This document shows, in pieces, positions 24,072 to 33,895 of a stretch of 64,000 bases of DNA; the first letter of the stretch is position 1; each line of letters begins with the position of its first letter. A program made the position numbers and the translations under genes. The DNA lies in NCBI GenBank assembly GCA_027486725.1, contig JAIXOP010000013.1, positions 52,977 to 116,976 of the forward strand. Reading direction: 5' to 3'. This DNA comes from Burkholderiales bacterium (lineage in GTDB: Bacteria > Pseudomonadota > Gammaproteobacteria > Burkholderiales > Burkholderiaceae_A). The notes below the pieces were generated by a model that saw only the letters and a list, made by a program, of their open reading frames with translations, made no database searches and was not told where the DNA came from.

Positions 24072-25704
24072 GACTGCCGCCGCGGTGAGCGGGCTCACCC
24101 TGCTTTCCCGGGTCACCGGCCTGATTCGGGAGATTCTGACCGCCGGCCTCTTTGGCGCGGGGCCCCAGACCGACGCCTTTTTCGTCGCATTTCGCATTCC
24201 GAACCTGCTGCGCCGGCTGTTTGCCGAGGGTGCCTTCACCCAGGCCTTCGTGCCGGTGCTGGGCGCGGCGCGCCGCAACGAGGGCGACGACGATGCCCGG
24301 CGGCTGGTCCAGCAGCTGTTGCTGCTCATGCTCGTGGTGCTGATGGCGCTCAGTGCCTTGGCCATGGCCGCAGCCCCAGCCATTGTCTGGGCCATGACCG
24401 GGGGCTTCGATGGCGATGCCCTGCGCTTTGGCCTGACGGTCGAGCTCCTGCGCATCATGTTTCCCTACATCGTGCTGATCTCGCTCACGGCCCTCGCCTC
24501 GGGCGCCCTCAATACCTGGGGGGAGTTCCGCATTCCGGCCTTCACCCCGGTTCTGCTCAACCTCGCCTTCATCGGCGGGGCGCTGCTTCTGGCCCCCCGG
24601 CTGGAGACCCCCATTTTCGCCCTGGCGATCTCGGTCATGGTGGGTGGCGTGCTGCAGCTCGGCGTGCAGCTCTGGGCCCTGCACCGCCATGGCCTGCTGC
24701 AGGGCCTGGGCACACTGTTGGCCCAGCCCTGGAAGGCGCTGATCGAGGCGGCCCGCAGCCCAACCGTTCGGCGCATCCTCACCCTCATGCTGCCCGCAAG
24801 TCTGGCGGTCTCGGTGGCCCAGCTCAGCCTCATCATCAACACCTACATTGCCGCCGGCCTGCCGGCGGGCAGCGTCTCCTGGCTGAGCTATGCCGATCGC
24901 CTCATGGAGTTTCCCACCGCCCTGCTGGGGGTAGCGCTCGGCACGGTGCTGCTGCCCGCCCTCACCCGGGCCAATGCCGACGGCGATGCCGGCCGGACCT
25001 CGGCCCTGGTGGACTGGGGCCTCCGTCTGGTCTTTCTGCTGGCGCTGCCCGCGATGGTTGGCTTGGCGGTGCTCGCAGAGCCCCTGGCCGCAGTCCTCTT
25101 TCACTACGGCGCCTTCACCGACACCGATGTGCACCAGACCCAGTTCGCCATGCAGGCCTACGCCGCTGGCCTGGTCGGGCTCATTGCCATCAAGGTGCTC
25201 GCCCCCGCCTTCTATGCCCAGCAGAATGTCCGCACGCCGGTGCTGATCGCGCTGGTGGCACTGGCCGCCACCCAGGCGCTGAACCTGGTGCTCGTGCCCA
25301 TGCTCGCCCATGCGGGCCTGGCGCTGGCCACCAGCCTGGCTGCGCTCTTGAACGCGGGGCTGCTGCTGGCGGGGCTGCTGCGCTCGGGCCGCTATCGTCC
25401 GAGCCCTGGATGGGGCCTGCTGTTGCTTCGGCTGGTGGTGGCCTGCGCCCTGCTTGGCCTGGGGCTTGGGCTGGCCGAGGGCCAGCTCGACTGGATCGGC
25501 CTGCGCTCCGAGCCGCTGCTGCGCGTGGCCCTCCTGTTTGGCATTTTGCTGGCCTCGGCCCTGGTGTACTTTGGAAGCCTCTGGGCCATGGGGCTGCCTG
25601 CCCATCGGCTGCTGCGCTCGCCGCCCAATGCGCCCGTGGCTGCCTCGCAAGGCAAGCCGACCATCCCCTCTTCTTCCAACACCGACGAGACGCCCAAGCC
25701 ATGA
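24058..25704 (+). CDS. murJ: Lipid II flippase MurJ
   Basis: 548-residue MOP-superfamily membrane protein with about 14 transmembrane helices that flips lipid II for peptidoglycan synthesis. The N-terminus NLLKTAAAVSGLTLLSRVTGLIREIL and the segments FRIPNLLRRLFAEGAFTQAFVP and YADRLMEFPTALLGVALGTVLLP are classic MurJ/MviN signatures. The 3' tail after the last helix is short, polar and low complexity. A -10-like TATCAT sits very close to the ATG, implying a very short leader. The stop overlaps the proC start (ATGA). murJ next to rpsT is a conserved arrangement. Confidence 0.95.
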   Translation: MNLLKTAAAVSGLTLLSRVTGLIREILTAGLFGAGPQTDAFFVAFRIPNLLRRLFAEGAFTQAFVPVLGAARRNEGDDDARRLVQQLLLLMLVVLMALSALAMAAAPAIVWAMTGGFDGDALRFGLTVELLRIMFPYIVLISLTALASGALNTWGEFRIPAFTPVLLNLAFIGGALLLAPRLETPIFALAISVMVGGVLQLGVQLWALHRHGLLQGLGTLLAQPWKALIEAARSPTVRRILTLMLPASLAVSVAQLSLIINTYIAAGLPAGSVSWLSYADRLMEFPTALLGVALGTVLLPALTRANADGDAGRTSALVDWGLRLVFLLALPAMVGLAVLAEPLAAVLFHYGAFTDTDVHQTQFAMQAYAAGLVGLIAIKVLAPAFYAQQNVRTPVLIALVALAATQALNLVLVPMLAHAGLALATSLAALLNAGLLLAGLLRSGRYRPSPGWGLLLLRLVVACALLGLGLGLAEGQLDWIGLRSEPLLRVALLFGILLASALVYFGSLWAMGLPAHRLLRSPPNAPVAASQGKPTIPSSSNTDETPKP

Positions 25705-26609
25705 GCTCCCCAAACTCCCCTGCCCCCGGCACCGCTGGTCTGCTTGTGCTGGGCGGCGGCAATATGGCCCGCGCCCTGCTTGCTGGCCTGAAAGCTCCAG
25801 CGGCCGGCCATGGGCCCTTGGCCATTGTCGAGCCTCAGGCAGCGGCCCGCGAGCAGCTTGGCATGGCCCTCTTCCAAGCGCCAGCCGGCAGCTTGGCGGC
25901 CTCGGCCGAGCTGTATGCCGACCTCGATGAGCTGCGCGGTCGGGGGCCGACTTTCCAGCGCGTGCTGCTTGCGGTGAAGCCCCAGGTGGCGCTCGATGTG
26001 CTGAGCGACCTCGCCGCGCGCGGTGCCGCCCTGCTGGCGCCCGGCTGGTCGCTGCTGTCGATTGCGGCGGGCCTCAGCATGAGCAAGATGCAGGCCGCCA
26101 TCGGCCATGGTCGGATCGTGCGCGCCATGCCCAACACGCCCGCCCAGATTGGCCAAGGAATCTCAGGCCTGGTGGCCGCCCCCGACTTCCAGGGCAGTGC
26201 TGGAGCGGCCGCCCTCGAAGCGCTCGACGCCTACGAGTCGCTGCTGTCTTCCGCCGGGGCGGTGGTTCGGGTCGAGACCGAGGCCATGCTCGATGCGGTC
26301 ACTGCCCTCTCGGGCTCCGGACCGGCCTATGTGTTTCTGTTTCAAGAGGCCCTGGAGGCCGCGGGCATTCGGCTGGGCCTGCGCCCCGAACAGGCCCGGG
26401 CCCTGGCCCTCCAGACCCTGCGGGGCAGTGCTGCCCTGATGGCTCAGCCGGGAGCGGCCGAGCCGGCCACCCTGCGCGCGCAGGTCACATCCCCAGGCGG
26501 CACCACTGCGGCGGCGCTGGCGGTGTTCGAGGCCGGGGGGTTTCGGGAGTTGGTGGCCGATGCCCTGGCCGCAGCCCAACGTCGGGCACAGGAGCTCTCG
26601 CAGGGCTGA
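25701..26609 (+). CDS. proC: Pyrroline-5-carboxylate reductase
   Basis: 302 residues from ATG 25701, which overlaps the murJ TGA. It catalyses the last step of proline synthesis with NAD(P)H. The dinucleotide-binding motif VLGGGNMARALLAGL is near residue 15, the family segment VRAMPNTPAQIGQGISGL is mid-protein, and the C-terminal signature SGSGPAYVFLFQEAL plus TSPGGTTAAALAVFE is intact. In many bacteria proC neighbours yggS; here the yggS-like domain lies two genes upstream, fused to a methyltransferase. Confidence 0.95.
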   Translation: MSSPNSPAPGTAGLLVLGGGNMARALLAGLKAPAAGHGPLAIVEPQAAAREQLGMALFQAPAGSLAASAELYADLDELRGRGPTFQRVLLAVKPQVALDVLSDLAARGAALLAPGWSLLSIAAGLSMSKMQAAIGHGRIVRAMPNTPAQIGQGISGLVAAPDFQGSAGAAALEALDAYESLLSSAGAVVRVETEAMLDAVTALSGSGPAYVFLFQEALEAAGIRLGLRPEQARALALQTLRGSAALMAQPGAAEPATLRAQVTSPGGTTAAALAVFEAGGFRELVADALAAAQRRAQELSQG

Positions 26610-26618
26610 GCTGCGGCG

Positions 26619-27488
26619 CTAGATGACCATGCCGAGCCAGAGCGCGCCCAGTACCCAGTGGCTGCGCAGAAAGCCCTGGAAGGCGGCCTCTGGGTTGGGC
26701 ACACGGCCATGGCGGGGCCAGCCCACCGCCTGCCAGAGAATGAACACCGAGCCCACAGCGGCCGCGGCCCAGCCCACGGCGTAGCCCGCCCCCAGCCAGG
26801 GGATGAAGCTGGCCATCAGGGCCAGGCCCAGGGCCTGCATGGCCCAGACCGCAGGCACCAGCCAGGGACCCAGGCTGAGCGCCGTGCTGCGAATGCCCAA
26901 GGGGGCATCGTCGGCGGCGTCGGCGCAGGCATAGAGGGTGTCGTAGGCCAGCGTGAACAAGGCGCTGGCTGCCAGCAGCACCAGCACCACCCGGACTCCC
27001 TGCGGATCGATCTGGCCGTGGGTGTCGACCCAGGCCATGGGGATGCCCATGGCAAAGGCCAGCCCGAGCACCGCCTGCGGTGCGGCAAAGAAGCGCTTGA
27101 AAAACGGATAGGCCAGGGCGATGCCCGCCGAGGCGAGGGCCCAGCCCAGCGTCTGCGGCTTCATGAAGGCGAGCAGACTCGCCGCACCCAGCAGCAGGGC
27201 AAAGCCCCAGGCCAGGGCCACGGGGACGCCCACCGCCCCGCGGGCCAGAGGGCGCTGGGCGGTGCGCTGCACATGCCCATCGACCTTGCGGTCGGCCAGA
27301 TCGTTGAACACACAGCCGGCCGATCGCATGAGAACCGTGCCCGCCACAAAGACGGCGAGCCGGGGCAGATCGGGCAGCCCCTCGGCCGCGAGCCAGAGGC
27401 CCCAGAGGGTGGGCCACAGGAGCAGCCAGATGCCCACCGGCCTATCGAGGCGGGCGAGCTGAACGAGGGCGAGTGCGGTCGGGTTCAT
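26619..27488 (-). CDS. ubiA: 4-hydroxybenzoate polyprenyltransferase
   Basis: 289-residue inner-membrane prenyltransferase that attaches the polyprenyl tail to 4-hydroxybenzoate in ubiquinone synthesis. The two Asp-rich Mg-diphosphate motifs are visible: NDLADRKVDGHVQRTAQRPL and YDTLYACADAADDAPLGI. About eight hydrophobic helices. The ATG at 27488 (MNPTALALVQLARLDRPVG) was chosen by homology; upstream extensions run through comEA in another frame. It overlaps the comEA 3' end by 47 bases on the same strand. Confidence 0.92.
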   Translation of the reverse strand: MNPTALALVQLARLDRPVGIWLLLWPTLWGLWLAAEGLPDLPRLAVFVAGTVLMRSAGCVFNDLADRKVDGHVQRTAQRPLARGAVGVPVALAWGFALLLGAASLLAFMKPQTLGWALASAGIALAYPFFKRFFAAPQAVLGLAFAMGIPMAWVDTHGQIDPQGVRVVLVLLAASALFTLAYDTLYACADAADDAPLGIRSTALSLGPWLVPAVWAMQALGLALMASFIPWLGAGYAVGWAAAAVGSVFILWQAVGWPRHGRVPNPEAAFQGFLRSHWVLGALWLGMVI

Positions 27489-27876
27489 CCTCCAAAGTGT
27501 ACGGCTCGGCGCGCTGCAGCGGAGACTCGGTGCCCAGACGAAGCCCTGCCTGCACAAGGCGGCGCAGGCGCTGTTCGCCCAGTCCCGGCACGCGGGCCAC
27601 GACATCGGCAGGCCCGCGAAATGGTCCACCGGTGCGACGGGCCTCCACGATGCGCTGTGCCATGGTGGGCCCCACGCCCGGCAGGGCATCGAGCTCCTGG
27701 GCGCTGGCGGTGTTGATCTGAACGGCGACGCGGTAGGCGGGGGGTGGGACCTTGGGTGGCCGGGCCCGGGTCGATGGTGCTGCGGGCGACGGCGCCGCCC
27801 AGGCCGATGGCGACCACCCGCCCAGCACCTCGCCCCAGCCCATGCATGCCAGCACCAGCAGCCAAAGATGAATCAT
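27442..27876 (-). CDS. ComEA-type helix-hairpin-helix DNA-binding protein
   Basis: 144 residues from ATG 27876, supported by a GGAGG Shine-Dalgarno 5-6 bases upstream; longer starts at 27888 and 27900 exist. A signal peptide (MIHLWLLVLACMGW...AWA) is followed by a Pro/Ala-rich spacer and a ComEA helix-hairpin-helix repeat (INTASAQELDALPGVGPTMAQRIVEAR, VPGLGEQRLRRL). Exported ComEA proteins bind incoming DNA during transformation. The C-terminal about 40 residues are polar, Arg/Pro-rich and encoded where the gene overlaps ubiA. Placed just after lapB on the same strand. Confidence 0.8.
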   Translation of the reverse strand: MIHLWLLVLACMGWGEVLGGWSPSAWAAPSPAAPSTRARPPKVPPPAYRVAVQINTASAQELDALPGVGPTMAQRIVEARRTGGPFRGPADVVARVPGLGEQRLRRLVQAGLRLGTESPLQRAEPYTLEDEPDRTRPRSARPPR

Positions 27877-27952
27877 GTGGGCCTCCATGAGAGCCTTCAA
27901 GAGAAAGCCTCATGGTGGGGTGGCGGGGTTGCCGGCGTCTTCTGCCGAATGG

Positions 27953-28729
27953 CTAAGCGAAGGGGGTGAGCTGATCCCAGAGGCGGCAGCCTCCGCATTG
28001 CCAGTCGTGCCGGCGAGAGCGAAAGCCGCAATGGCGGCAGACCTGCGCCCCCTGGCGCGACTCGGGTGCGGGCTCCACGAGGCGGGGATGTTCTGGCATC
28101 AGGGCCTCGGCATCGCTGCGCCGGCCCAGATTCATGAGGTAGTGGAAGCGCTCGGCCAGCAGCACCGTGTTGTCGCCCAAATGCTTGGCCCGCCACTCGG
28201 CGGCCTGCAAGGCCTCGCTCCATCGGCCCAGGCGCTCGTAGAGCTGGCGCATGCGCTCATACACCACCAGGGCCCAGTGCGAGCTCTCGGTGCCCGGCAG
28301 GGCATCGCTGGGCAGGTGGCTCAGGGCGAGCTTCAGTGCGGCTTCGGCCCGATCAAAAATACCGCAGGCCATCGCGTCCTCGGCCCGCTCGATCTCGAGC
28401 TCGGCGCGTTCGCGCGGCGAGAGACTGGGCAGCAGCAGCAACATCTCGCGCGCCTCCAGCGCACGATCGGGCTCGCCGGACTCGCGGTGCAGGCTCGCCA
28501 GAGCCCTCTGAATGCCCAAGGCATCGGGGTTCTCGCGGGCAGCCCGCAGCAACGGGATCATGGCCTCGCGGCGCTCGCGCCGAACCAGGTGCTGGAGTGC
28601 CAGCACGAGCTGATGAAAATCGGACTGGCGCTGGCGGCGCGACTGCTGGCGATCAAAGCCCGAGGCCAGCCAGCCCAAGGCGAAGATGGCAGGCAGGATG
28701 AGCAGCCAGATGGGATCCAGGCTGATCAT
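27953..28729 (-). CDS. lapB: Short LapB (YciM)-like TPR protein with C-terminal zinc ribbon
   Basis: 258 residues; E. coli LapB has 389. An N-terminal membrane anchor ([24 protein letters not shown]), a cytoplasmic linker, about three recognisable TPR-like helical repeats, then directly the rubredoxin-like CxxC...CxxC end (Cys231, 234, 245, 248; CRHCGF...CGGC). LapB tethers FtsH to LpxC and controls lipopolysaccharide synthesis; the zinc ribbon packs on the TPR array. The middle TPR block of longer homologues (roughly 130 residues) is missing. The start overlaps the ihfB stop by 4 bases; the usual lapA gene between ihfB and lapB is absent. Confidence 0.82.
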   Translation of the reverse strand: MISLDPIWLLILPAIFALGWLASGFDRQQSRRQRQSDFHQLVLALQHLVRRERREAMIPLLRAARENPDALGIQRALASLHRESGEPDRALEAREMLLLLPSLSPRERAELEIERAEDAMACGIFDRAEAALKLALSHLPSDALPGTESSHWALVVYERMRQLYERLGRWSEALQAAEWRAKHLGDNTVLLAERFHYLMNLGRRSDAEALMPEHPRLVEPAPESRQGAQVCRHCGFRSRRHDWQCGGCRLWDQLTPFA

Positions 28730-29058
28730 GCCGAGGGTCCCTTGGCCTGCTGTGCGGCCTTGTCCACTCGGTAGCGCAGCTCTTTGCCCGGCTTGAAGTG
28801 GGGCACGCGCTTGGCAGGAACTTCCACCGTCTCGCCCGAGCGCGGATTGCGGCCAATGCGCGGCGGCCGAACGGTCACCGAAAAGCTCCCGAAGCCGCGG
28901 ATCTCAATGCGTTTGCCCTCGACCAGGGCCTCGGTCATCGACTGCAGCATGAGGCGCACGGCCAGCTCACAGTCGCGCGGCTGCAAATCGGCCGCCACCC
29001 CCAGGGTGGGATGGTTGAGCCGAGCGGTCAGGCGTTGGATGAATTCGGATCGGGTCAT
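28726..29058 (-). CDS. ihfB: Integration host factor subunit beta
   Basis: 110-residue HU/IHF-family DNA-bending protein. The start [14 protein letters not shown], the beta-arm region [32 protein letters not shown] and the length identify IHF-beta, with a C-terminal tail ([12 protein letters not shown]) longer than in E. coli. It follows rpsA downstream of a strong terminator-like hairpin and overlaps lapB (ATGA). Confidence 0.95.
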   Translation of the reverse strand: MTRSEFIQRLTARLNHPTLGVAADLQPRDCELAVRLMLQSMTEALVEGKRIEIRGFGSFSVTVRPPRIGRNPRSGETVEVPAKRVPHFKPGKELRYRVDKAAQQAKGPSA

Positions 29059-29067
29059 TCGAGGAAT

Positions 29068-29115
29068 AAAAAAAGGCAGGCGCTAACCCCAACTTGCCGG
29101 GGCCAGCACGCTGCC
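29068..29115 (-). terminator. Intrinsic terminator between rpsA and ihfB
   Basis: On the minus strand an imperfect stem of about 13 pairs (GGCAG...CTGCC outer arm, CCCC/GGGG inner arm) is followed directly by seven T residues (29068-29074). It lies after the rpsA stop and only ten bases before the ihfB ATG, so it may act as an attenuating or partial terminator inside the gene array. Confidence 0.75.
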
Positions 29116-29130
29116 TGGTGGGTGCAGCAC

Positions 29131-30843
29131 TTAGGCCTTGTCGTTGCCCTCGAGCTTGGCCTTCAACAGGGCGCCCAGGTTGGTGGTGCCCGAGGACGTG
29201 CTGGAGGCGTCGGCAGCCATCTTCTGCATGGCATCAGCGGTCTCGGCATTGTCCTTGGCCTTGATCGACAGGCTGATCGAGCGGGTGCGGCGATCGACGT
29301 TGACGATCATGGCCTCGACGGTGTCGCCCTCTTTCAGGTGCGAGCGGGCATCTTCCACGCGGTCGCGGGAGATGTCGCTGGCGCGCAGGTAGCCCTCGAC
29401 GTCATCGGACAGGGCGATGGTGGCACCCTTGGCATCGACCGACTTCACCGTGCCCTTGACCACAGCACCCTTCTCGAACTGGCTGGTGTATCCGGCCACG
29501 GGGTCGCCCTGGAGCTGCTTGATGCCCAGCGAGATGCGCTCACGCTCCACATCGACAGCCAGCACGATGGCGGTGACTTCATCGCCCTTCTTGAAGTTGC
29601 GCACGGCCTCTTCGCCGGTCTCCGACCAGGAGATGTCGGAGAGGTGGACGAGGCCATCGATGTTGCCGGGCAGGCCGATGAACACGCCAAAGTCGGTGAT
29701 CGACTTGATCTGTCCGGTGACCTTCTCGCCCTTCTGGATGGTGGTGGCGAACTCCTGCCAGGGGTTGGCGCGGCACTGCTTCATGCCCAGCGAGATGCGG
29801 CGACGCTCGGGGTCGATCTCGAGCACCATGACTTCGGTCTCGTCGCCCATCTGAACGATCTTGCTGGGGGAGACGTTTTTGTTGGTCCAGTCCATTTCGG
29901 AGACGTGGACGAGGCCCTCGATGCCCGGCTCGATCTCCCCGAATGCACCGTAGTCGGTGATGTTGGTGACCTTGCCGAAGAGGCGGGTGTTCTGGGGGTA
30001 ACGGCGGGCAATGCCTTCCCAGGGATCGTCGCCCAGCTGCTTGATGCCCAGCGAGACGCGGTTCTTTTCCTGGTCAAAGCGCAGCACCTTGGCGGTGACT
30101 TCCTGGCCAACGGCGAGCACTTCGGAGGGATGGCGGACACGGCGCCAGGCCATGTCGGTGATGTGCAGCAGGCCATCGATGCCGCCGAGGTCGATGAACG
30201 CGCCGTAGTCGGTGATGTTCTTGACCAGGCCGGTGACGGTGGAGCCCTCTTTGAGGTTCTCCATGAGCTTGGCGCGCTCCTCGCCCATGCTGGTCTCGAG
30301 CACTGCGCGGCGCGAGAGCACGACGTTGTTGCGCTTGCGGTCGAGCTTGATGACCTTGAACTCGAGGGTCTTGCCCTCGATGTGGGAGGTGTCTTTGGTG
30401 GGGCGAACATCGACGAGCGATCCGGGCAGGAAGGCGCGGATGCCGTTGGTCATGACCGTGAGGCCACCCTTGACCTTGCCGGAGACGGTGCCGGTGACCA
30501 GCTCGCCCGACTCGAGGGCAACTTCCAGCGAGAGCCACGCGGCCAGGCGCTTGGCGCGATCGCGCGAGAGGCGGGTCTCGCCGCGACCATCTTCGAGCGA
30601 CTCGATCGCCACGGAGACGAAGTCGCCTTCATTGACTTCCAGGACACCCTGGTCGTTGTGGAATTCTTCGACGGGGATGAAGCTTTCGGACTTCAGGCCG
30701 GCGTTCACCACCACGTGGTTGTGGTCGATGCGGAGAACTTCGGCGGTGATGACTTCGCCGGCACGCATTTCTTGGCGCGAGATCGACTCGGCAAAAAGGG
30801 CGGCGAAGGATTCGGGTGCTGCTGCTGCGGTTTGAACGGTCAT
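29131..30843 (-). CDS. rpsA: 30S ribosomal protein S1
   Basis: 570-residue S1 with six S1/OB-fold repeats, needed for translation initiation on most mRNAs. Repeated motifs such as [20 protein letters not shown] and [21 protein letters not shown] are visible. The N-terminus contains the segment that docks on S2 ([20 protein letters not shown]). ATG at 30843, 65 bp downstream of the aroA-cmk stop; cmk-rpsA-ihfB order is conserved in proteobacteria. Confidence 0.97.
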   Translation of the reverse strand: MTVQTAAAAPESFAALFAESISRQEMRAGEVITAEVLRIDHNHVVVNAGLKSESFIPVEEFHNDQGVLEVNEGDFVSVAIESLEDGRGETRLSRDRAKRLAAWLSLEVALESGELVTGTVSGKVKGGLTVMTNGIRAFLPGSLVDVRPTKDTSHIEGKTLEFKVIKLDRKRNNVVLSRRAVLETSMGEERAKLMENLKEGSTVTGLVKNITDYGAFIDLGGIDGLLHITDMAWRRVRHPSEVLAVGQEVTAKVLRFDQEKNRVSLGIKQLGDDPWEGIARRYPQNTRLFGKVTNITDYGAFGEIEPGIEGLVHVSEMDWTNKNVSPSKIVQMGDETEVMVLEIDPERRRISLGMKQCRANPWQEFATTIQKGEKVTGQIKSITDFGVFIGLPGNIDGLVHLSDISWSETGEEAVRNFKKGDEVTAIVLAVDVERERISLGIKQLQGDPVAGYTSQFEKGAVVKGTVKSVDAKGATIALSDDVEGYLRASDISRDRVEDARSHLKEGDTVEAMIVNVDRRTRSISLSIKAKDNAETADAMQKMAADASSTSSGTTNLGALLKAKLEGNDKA

Positions 30844-30908
30844 TGAGGTTCCAGAGGTCTCGCCCGGCTGCAGGTGGGCGGTGTTGGCGTTTGCGAAACG
30901 AAAACGCG

Positions 30909-32981
30909 TTAGAGGAGTGGGCGAGCGCGCTGCAGCACGAACTCGACGGCTTCCGAGATCGACAAGCGGGTGGTGTCGAGCATCACCATGCCGGCCTCGG
31001 CATCAAACAGAAGTGGCGCCACGGGGCGTTCGCGGTCGCGGCGGTCCCGGTCTTCCAAATCCTGCTGAAGGAGCGAAAGGGTAGCTGAAAACCCTTTTTC
31101 GATCAATTGCTTGTAGCGGCGCTCGGCCCGCGCCTCGGCGGTCGCGGTGAGGAAGACCTTGAGCACGGCGCCGGGGAAAACAACCGTGGACATGTCGCGC
31201 CCATCGGCCACCAGCCCGGGGCTGCGGGCGAAGTCGTGCTGTTGCCGCAGCAGGGCAGCCCGCACCTCGGGCAGCGCCGCCAGGCACGAGGCCATCTGCC
31301 CCACCGCCTCGGTGCGGATGGCCTCGCCCACCGGCCGGCCCTGCAGAAGAATGTTGGTGCCCACAAACTGCGGTGCGTGGCGGGCGGCGAGGTCCAGGAT
31401 GCGCTGGCGCTGCTCGGGCTGCACGGCCGTGTTGGGGTCGAGACCCGCCTCCAGGCAAAGCAAGCCCAGGCAGCGATAGAGCGCCCCGCTGTCGAGGTAA
31501 TGCAGGCCCAGGGCCTCGGCCACGCGGGCGGCCACCGTGCCCTTGCCCGAGGCGCTCGGGCCATCGATGGCGATCACCGGCACAGCCTGCGCGGCCACGC
31601 GGGCAAAGTCGTTGAAGAACTCGGGGTAGGTCTTGGCCACACAGCCCGGCTCCAGAATGGTGAGTAGCCGCCCACGATCGGCATCGCCGGGATGGGCAAA
31701 GGCGCACAGGGCAAAGCTCATGGCCACGCGGTGGTCGTCGTAGGTGGCGATCTCGGCGCTCTGCAGCGCTGCGGGCGGCGTGATGCTCAGCCAGTCGGGG
31801 CCCTCGGCCACCACCGCACCGAGCTTGCGGGCCTCGGTGGCCATGGCCGCAATGCGGTCGGTCTCCTTCACCCGCCAAGAGCCAATGCCCCGCAGGTGGG
31901 TGGTGCCCTCGGCATAGAGGGCCAGGGGCACGAGGGTCATGGCTGCATCGGGAATATCCCCGCAGGGCCAGTCGATGGCCTGCAGGCGGCCCGAGGCCGG
32001 GGCCTGCACCACGATGGAATCGGCGTGCATGGACACCCGCGCACCCATGGCCGAGAGCGCCTGGGCAAAGGCCACATCGCCCTGCAGGGTCTGGCTGCCC
32101 ACGCCAAGCACTGCGAGGGGACCACCACCCAGGGCACCGGCAGCAAGAAAATATGATGCCGACGAGGCATCGCCCTCGACCGTCACATCGCCCGGAGAGA
32201 TGAGGCCCGAGCGGCCCGAGTTGGGCGCCGGAGAGATCCAGAACATGCCGGGCTCGGGCTCTCGCCACTGGGCTCCAAACATCGAGAGCAGGGCCAGGGT
32301 GAGGTCGATGTAGGGCCGGCTGATGAGCTCGCCCTCGACGCGCACGATGATCTCGGGCAGATCCCAGAGCTTGGCCAGGCCCGGCGCGATCTGCAGCAGG
32401 CCCGTGAGAAATTGCGAGGAGACATTGCCGCGCACCGAGAGCTCGGCCTGGGGATCGAGTGGCCGCCCATGCAGCCGCAGGGGTGGGAAGCCCTCGGCCG
32501 CCTCGCATTCGATGTGGGCACCAATGGCGCGCAGGCCCTCGACCAGATCGGCGATCGGACGCTCGTGCATGCGCGCAACGCCGTGCAGGCGCACCGCAGT
32601 GCCCTCGCGATCGGCCAGGCCCAGCACCAGGGCGGGCAGCAGCGTGCGGATGGTCAGGCCCGAGTTGCCCACGAAGCAGGCGATGGGCTCGGCCGAGCTG
32701 CGCAGCACCCCATCCATGCCGTGAACCCGCAGCACCTGCGGACCCTCGGCCTCGATCAACACGCCGAGCTGGCGCAGGCTCTCGATCATCACGGCGGTGT
32801 CGTCGCTGTGCAGCAGGTGGTGGATGCGGGTGGTCCCACCGGCGAGCGCTGCCAGCAGCAGGGCGCGGTTGGAATAGCTCTTGCTGCCGGGCACGCGCAC
32901 GCTGCCGGCGGCACGGTCGCGCAGGCTCAGGGGCAGCTGAGGCGGGAAAGAGACCGCCGCGGGCGTGGCCGGCCCGCTCAT
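30909..32981 (-). CDS. aroA-cmk: Bifunctional 3-phosphoshikimate 1-carboxyvinyltransferase / cytidylate kinase
   Basis: 690-residue natural fusion, also known in other Burkholderiales. Residues about 15-455 are EPSP synthase ([17 protein letters not shown] at 31-47, [18 protein letters not shown]), the sixth step of the shikimate pathway. From about residue 467 a cytidylate kinase follows (P-loop [38 protein letters not shown]), which phosphorylates CMP/dCMP. In the AroA active-site loop the usual NAGTAMRPL reads NSGLTIRTL (residues 106-114): the positions equivalent to E. coli Thr97 and Pro101 are Leu109 and Thr113. The start overlaps the tyrA stop (ATGA). Confidence 0.95.
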   Translation of the reverse strand: MSGPATPAAVSFPPQLPLSLRDRAAGSVRVPGSKSYSNRALLLAALAGGTTRIHHLLHSDDTAVMIESLRQLGVLIEAEGPQVLRVHGMDGVLRSSAEPIACFVGNSGLTIRTLLPALVLGLADREGTAVRLHGVARMHERPIADLVEGLRAIGAHIECEAAEGFPPLRLHGRPLDPQAELSVRGNVSSQFLTGLLQIAPGLAKLWDLPEIIVRVEGELISRPYIDLTLALLSMFGAQWREPEPGMFWISPAPNSGRSGLISPGDVTVEGDASSASYFLAAGALGGGPLAVLGVGSQTLQGDVAFAQALSAMGARVSMHADSIVVQAPASGRLQAIDWPCGDIPDAAMTLVPLALYAEGTTHLRGIGSWRVKETDRIAAMATEARKLGAVVAEGPDWLSITPPAALQSAEIATYDDHRVAMSFALCAFAHPGDADRGRLLTILEPGCVAKTYPEFFNDFARVAAQAVPVIAIDGPSASGKGTVAARVAEALGLHYLDSGALYRCLGLLCLEAGLDPNTAVQPEQRQRILDLAARHAPQFVGTNILLQGRPVGEAIRTEAVGQMASCLAALPEVRAALLRQQHDFARSPGLVADGRDMSTVVFPGAVLKVFLTATAEARAERRYKQLIEKGFSATLSLLQQDLEDRDRRDRERPVAPLLFDAEAGMVMLDTTRLSISEAVEFVLQRARPLL

Positions 32982-33895
32982 GAGGGGTCGCGCGAGACAA
33001 AGCCCCGCCGCCAGACCGAGGCCTCGCGCAGGGTGGCCTCCAGGCCTTCGGCATCGCCCTGCTCCAGGGCTGCGGCGAGCTCGGCGAGCGCCAGACGCCA
33101 GCCGGGCAGCAGGGCCAGGACGGCGGCCCGGTTGTCGATGAGGATGTCGCGCCAGAGGGCCGGGTCGGAGCCCGCAATGCGGGTGGTGTCGCGCAGGCCC
33201 GCCCCATAGAGGCTCTGCGCCGCCTGGGACATGGGGCTGCGCGCGAGGGCTCCGGCCAGCGCAAAGGCCACCAGATGTGGCAGATGGCTGGTGGCTGCCA
33301 GCAGCGGATCGTGGTCCTCCAGCGGCAGCAGCGTGGGCTGGGCCCCCAACATCAGCCAGAAGTTTTCCACGGCCGCCACCGCCGCCGCACTGCTCTGGGC
33401 GGTGGGCGAAATGAGCACGCGGGCATGCGAAAAAAGATCGGCCCGCGCTGCCTGAGGGCCCGATTTCTCGCTGCCGGCCATGGGGTGGGAGAAGACAAAG
33501 TGCGGTGCCTGACCCAGGGCACCGATCAGCCGGCCCTTGGTGCTGCAGCAGTCGGTGACCCAGGCGTGCGGGCGGGCCAGGGCCTCGGCCATCAGGCCCT
33601 CGGCCACGGGCGCCGAGACGGCAAGCACCAGCGCGGTGGAAGAAAGGTCGATGCCCAGGGCCTCGGCACGGGCTGCGGCCTGCGCCAGGGTGTCAAAGCC
33701 CTCGTGGGCCAGACCCAGCGCCACCGCCGAGGAGGCCGCCTTGGGATCGATGGCCCAGACCTGAAGGTTGGGCATGGCGTGGCGGGCAGCCGCGGCCACC
33801 GAGCCGCCGATGAGTCCAGCGCCCACCACCCAGAGGGCCTTCAGAGCGCGGGGCTCCGGGGATTGGTCTGCGCCCATGCCCGATGCAGGACTCAC
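32978..33895 (-). CDS. tyrA: Prephenate dehydrogenase
   Basis: 305-residue NAD(P)-dependent enzyme converting prephenate to 4-hydroxyphenylpyruvate (tyrosine branch). The Rossmann motif WVVGAGLIGGSVAAAAR lies near residue 27, the conserved TDCCSTKG and SHPMAGSEKSG segments are visible, and the C-terminal dimerisation helices include LRDTTRIAGSDPALWRDI. The GTG at 33895 overlaps the hisC TGA (GTGA); an ATG six codons downstream is an alternative start. Single-function TyrA, no chorismate mutase domain. Confidence 0.93.
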   Translation of the reverse strand: MSPASGMGADQSPEPRALKALWVVGAGLIGGSVAAAARHAMPNLQVWAIDPKAASSAVALGLAHEGFDTLAQAAARAEALGIDLSSTALVLAVSAPVAEGLMAEALARPHAWVTDCCSTKGRLIGALGQAPHFVFSHPMAGSEKSGPQAARADLFSHARVLISPTAQSSAAAVAAVENFWLMLGAQPTLLPLEDHDPLLAATSHLPHLVAFALAGALARSPMSQAAQSLYGAGLRDTTRIAGSDPALWRDILIDNRAAVLALLPGWRLALAELAAALEQGDAEGLEATLREASVWRRGFVSRDPS

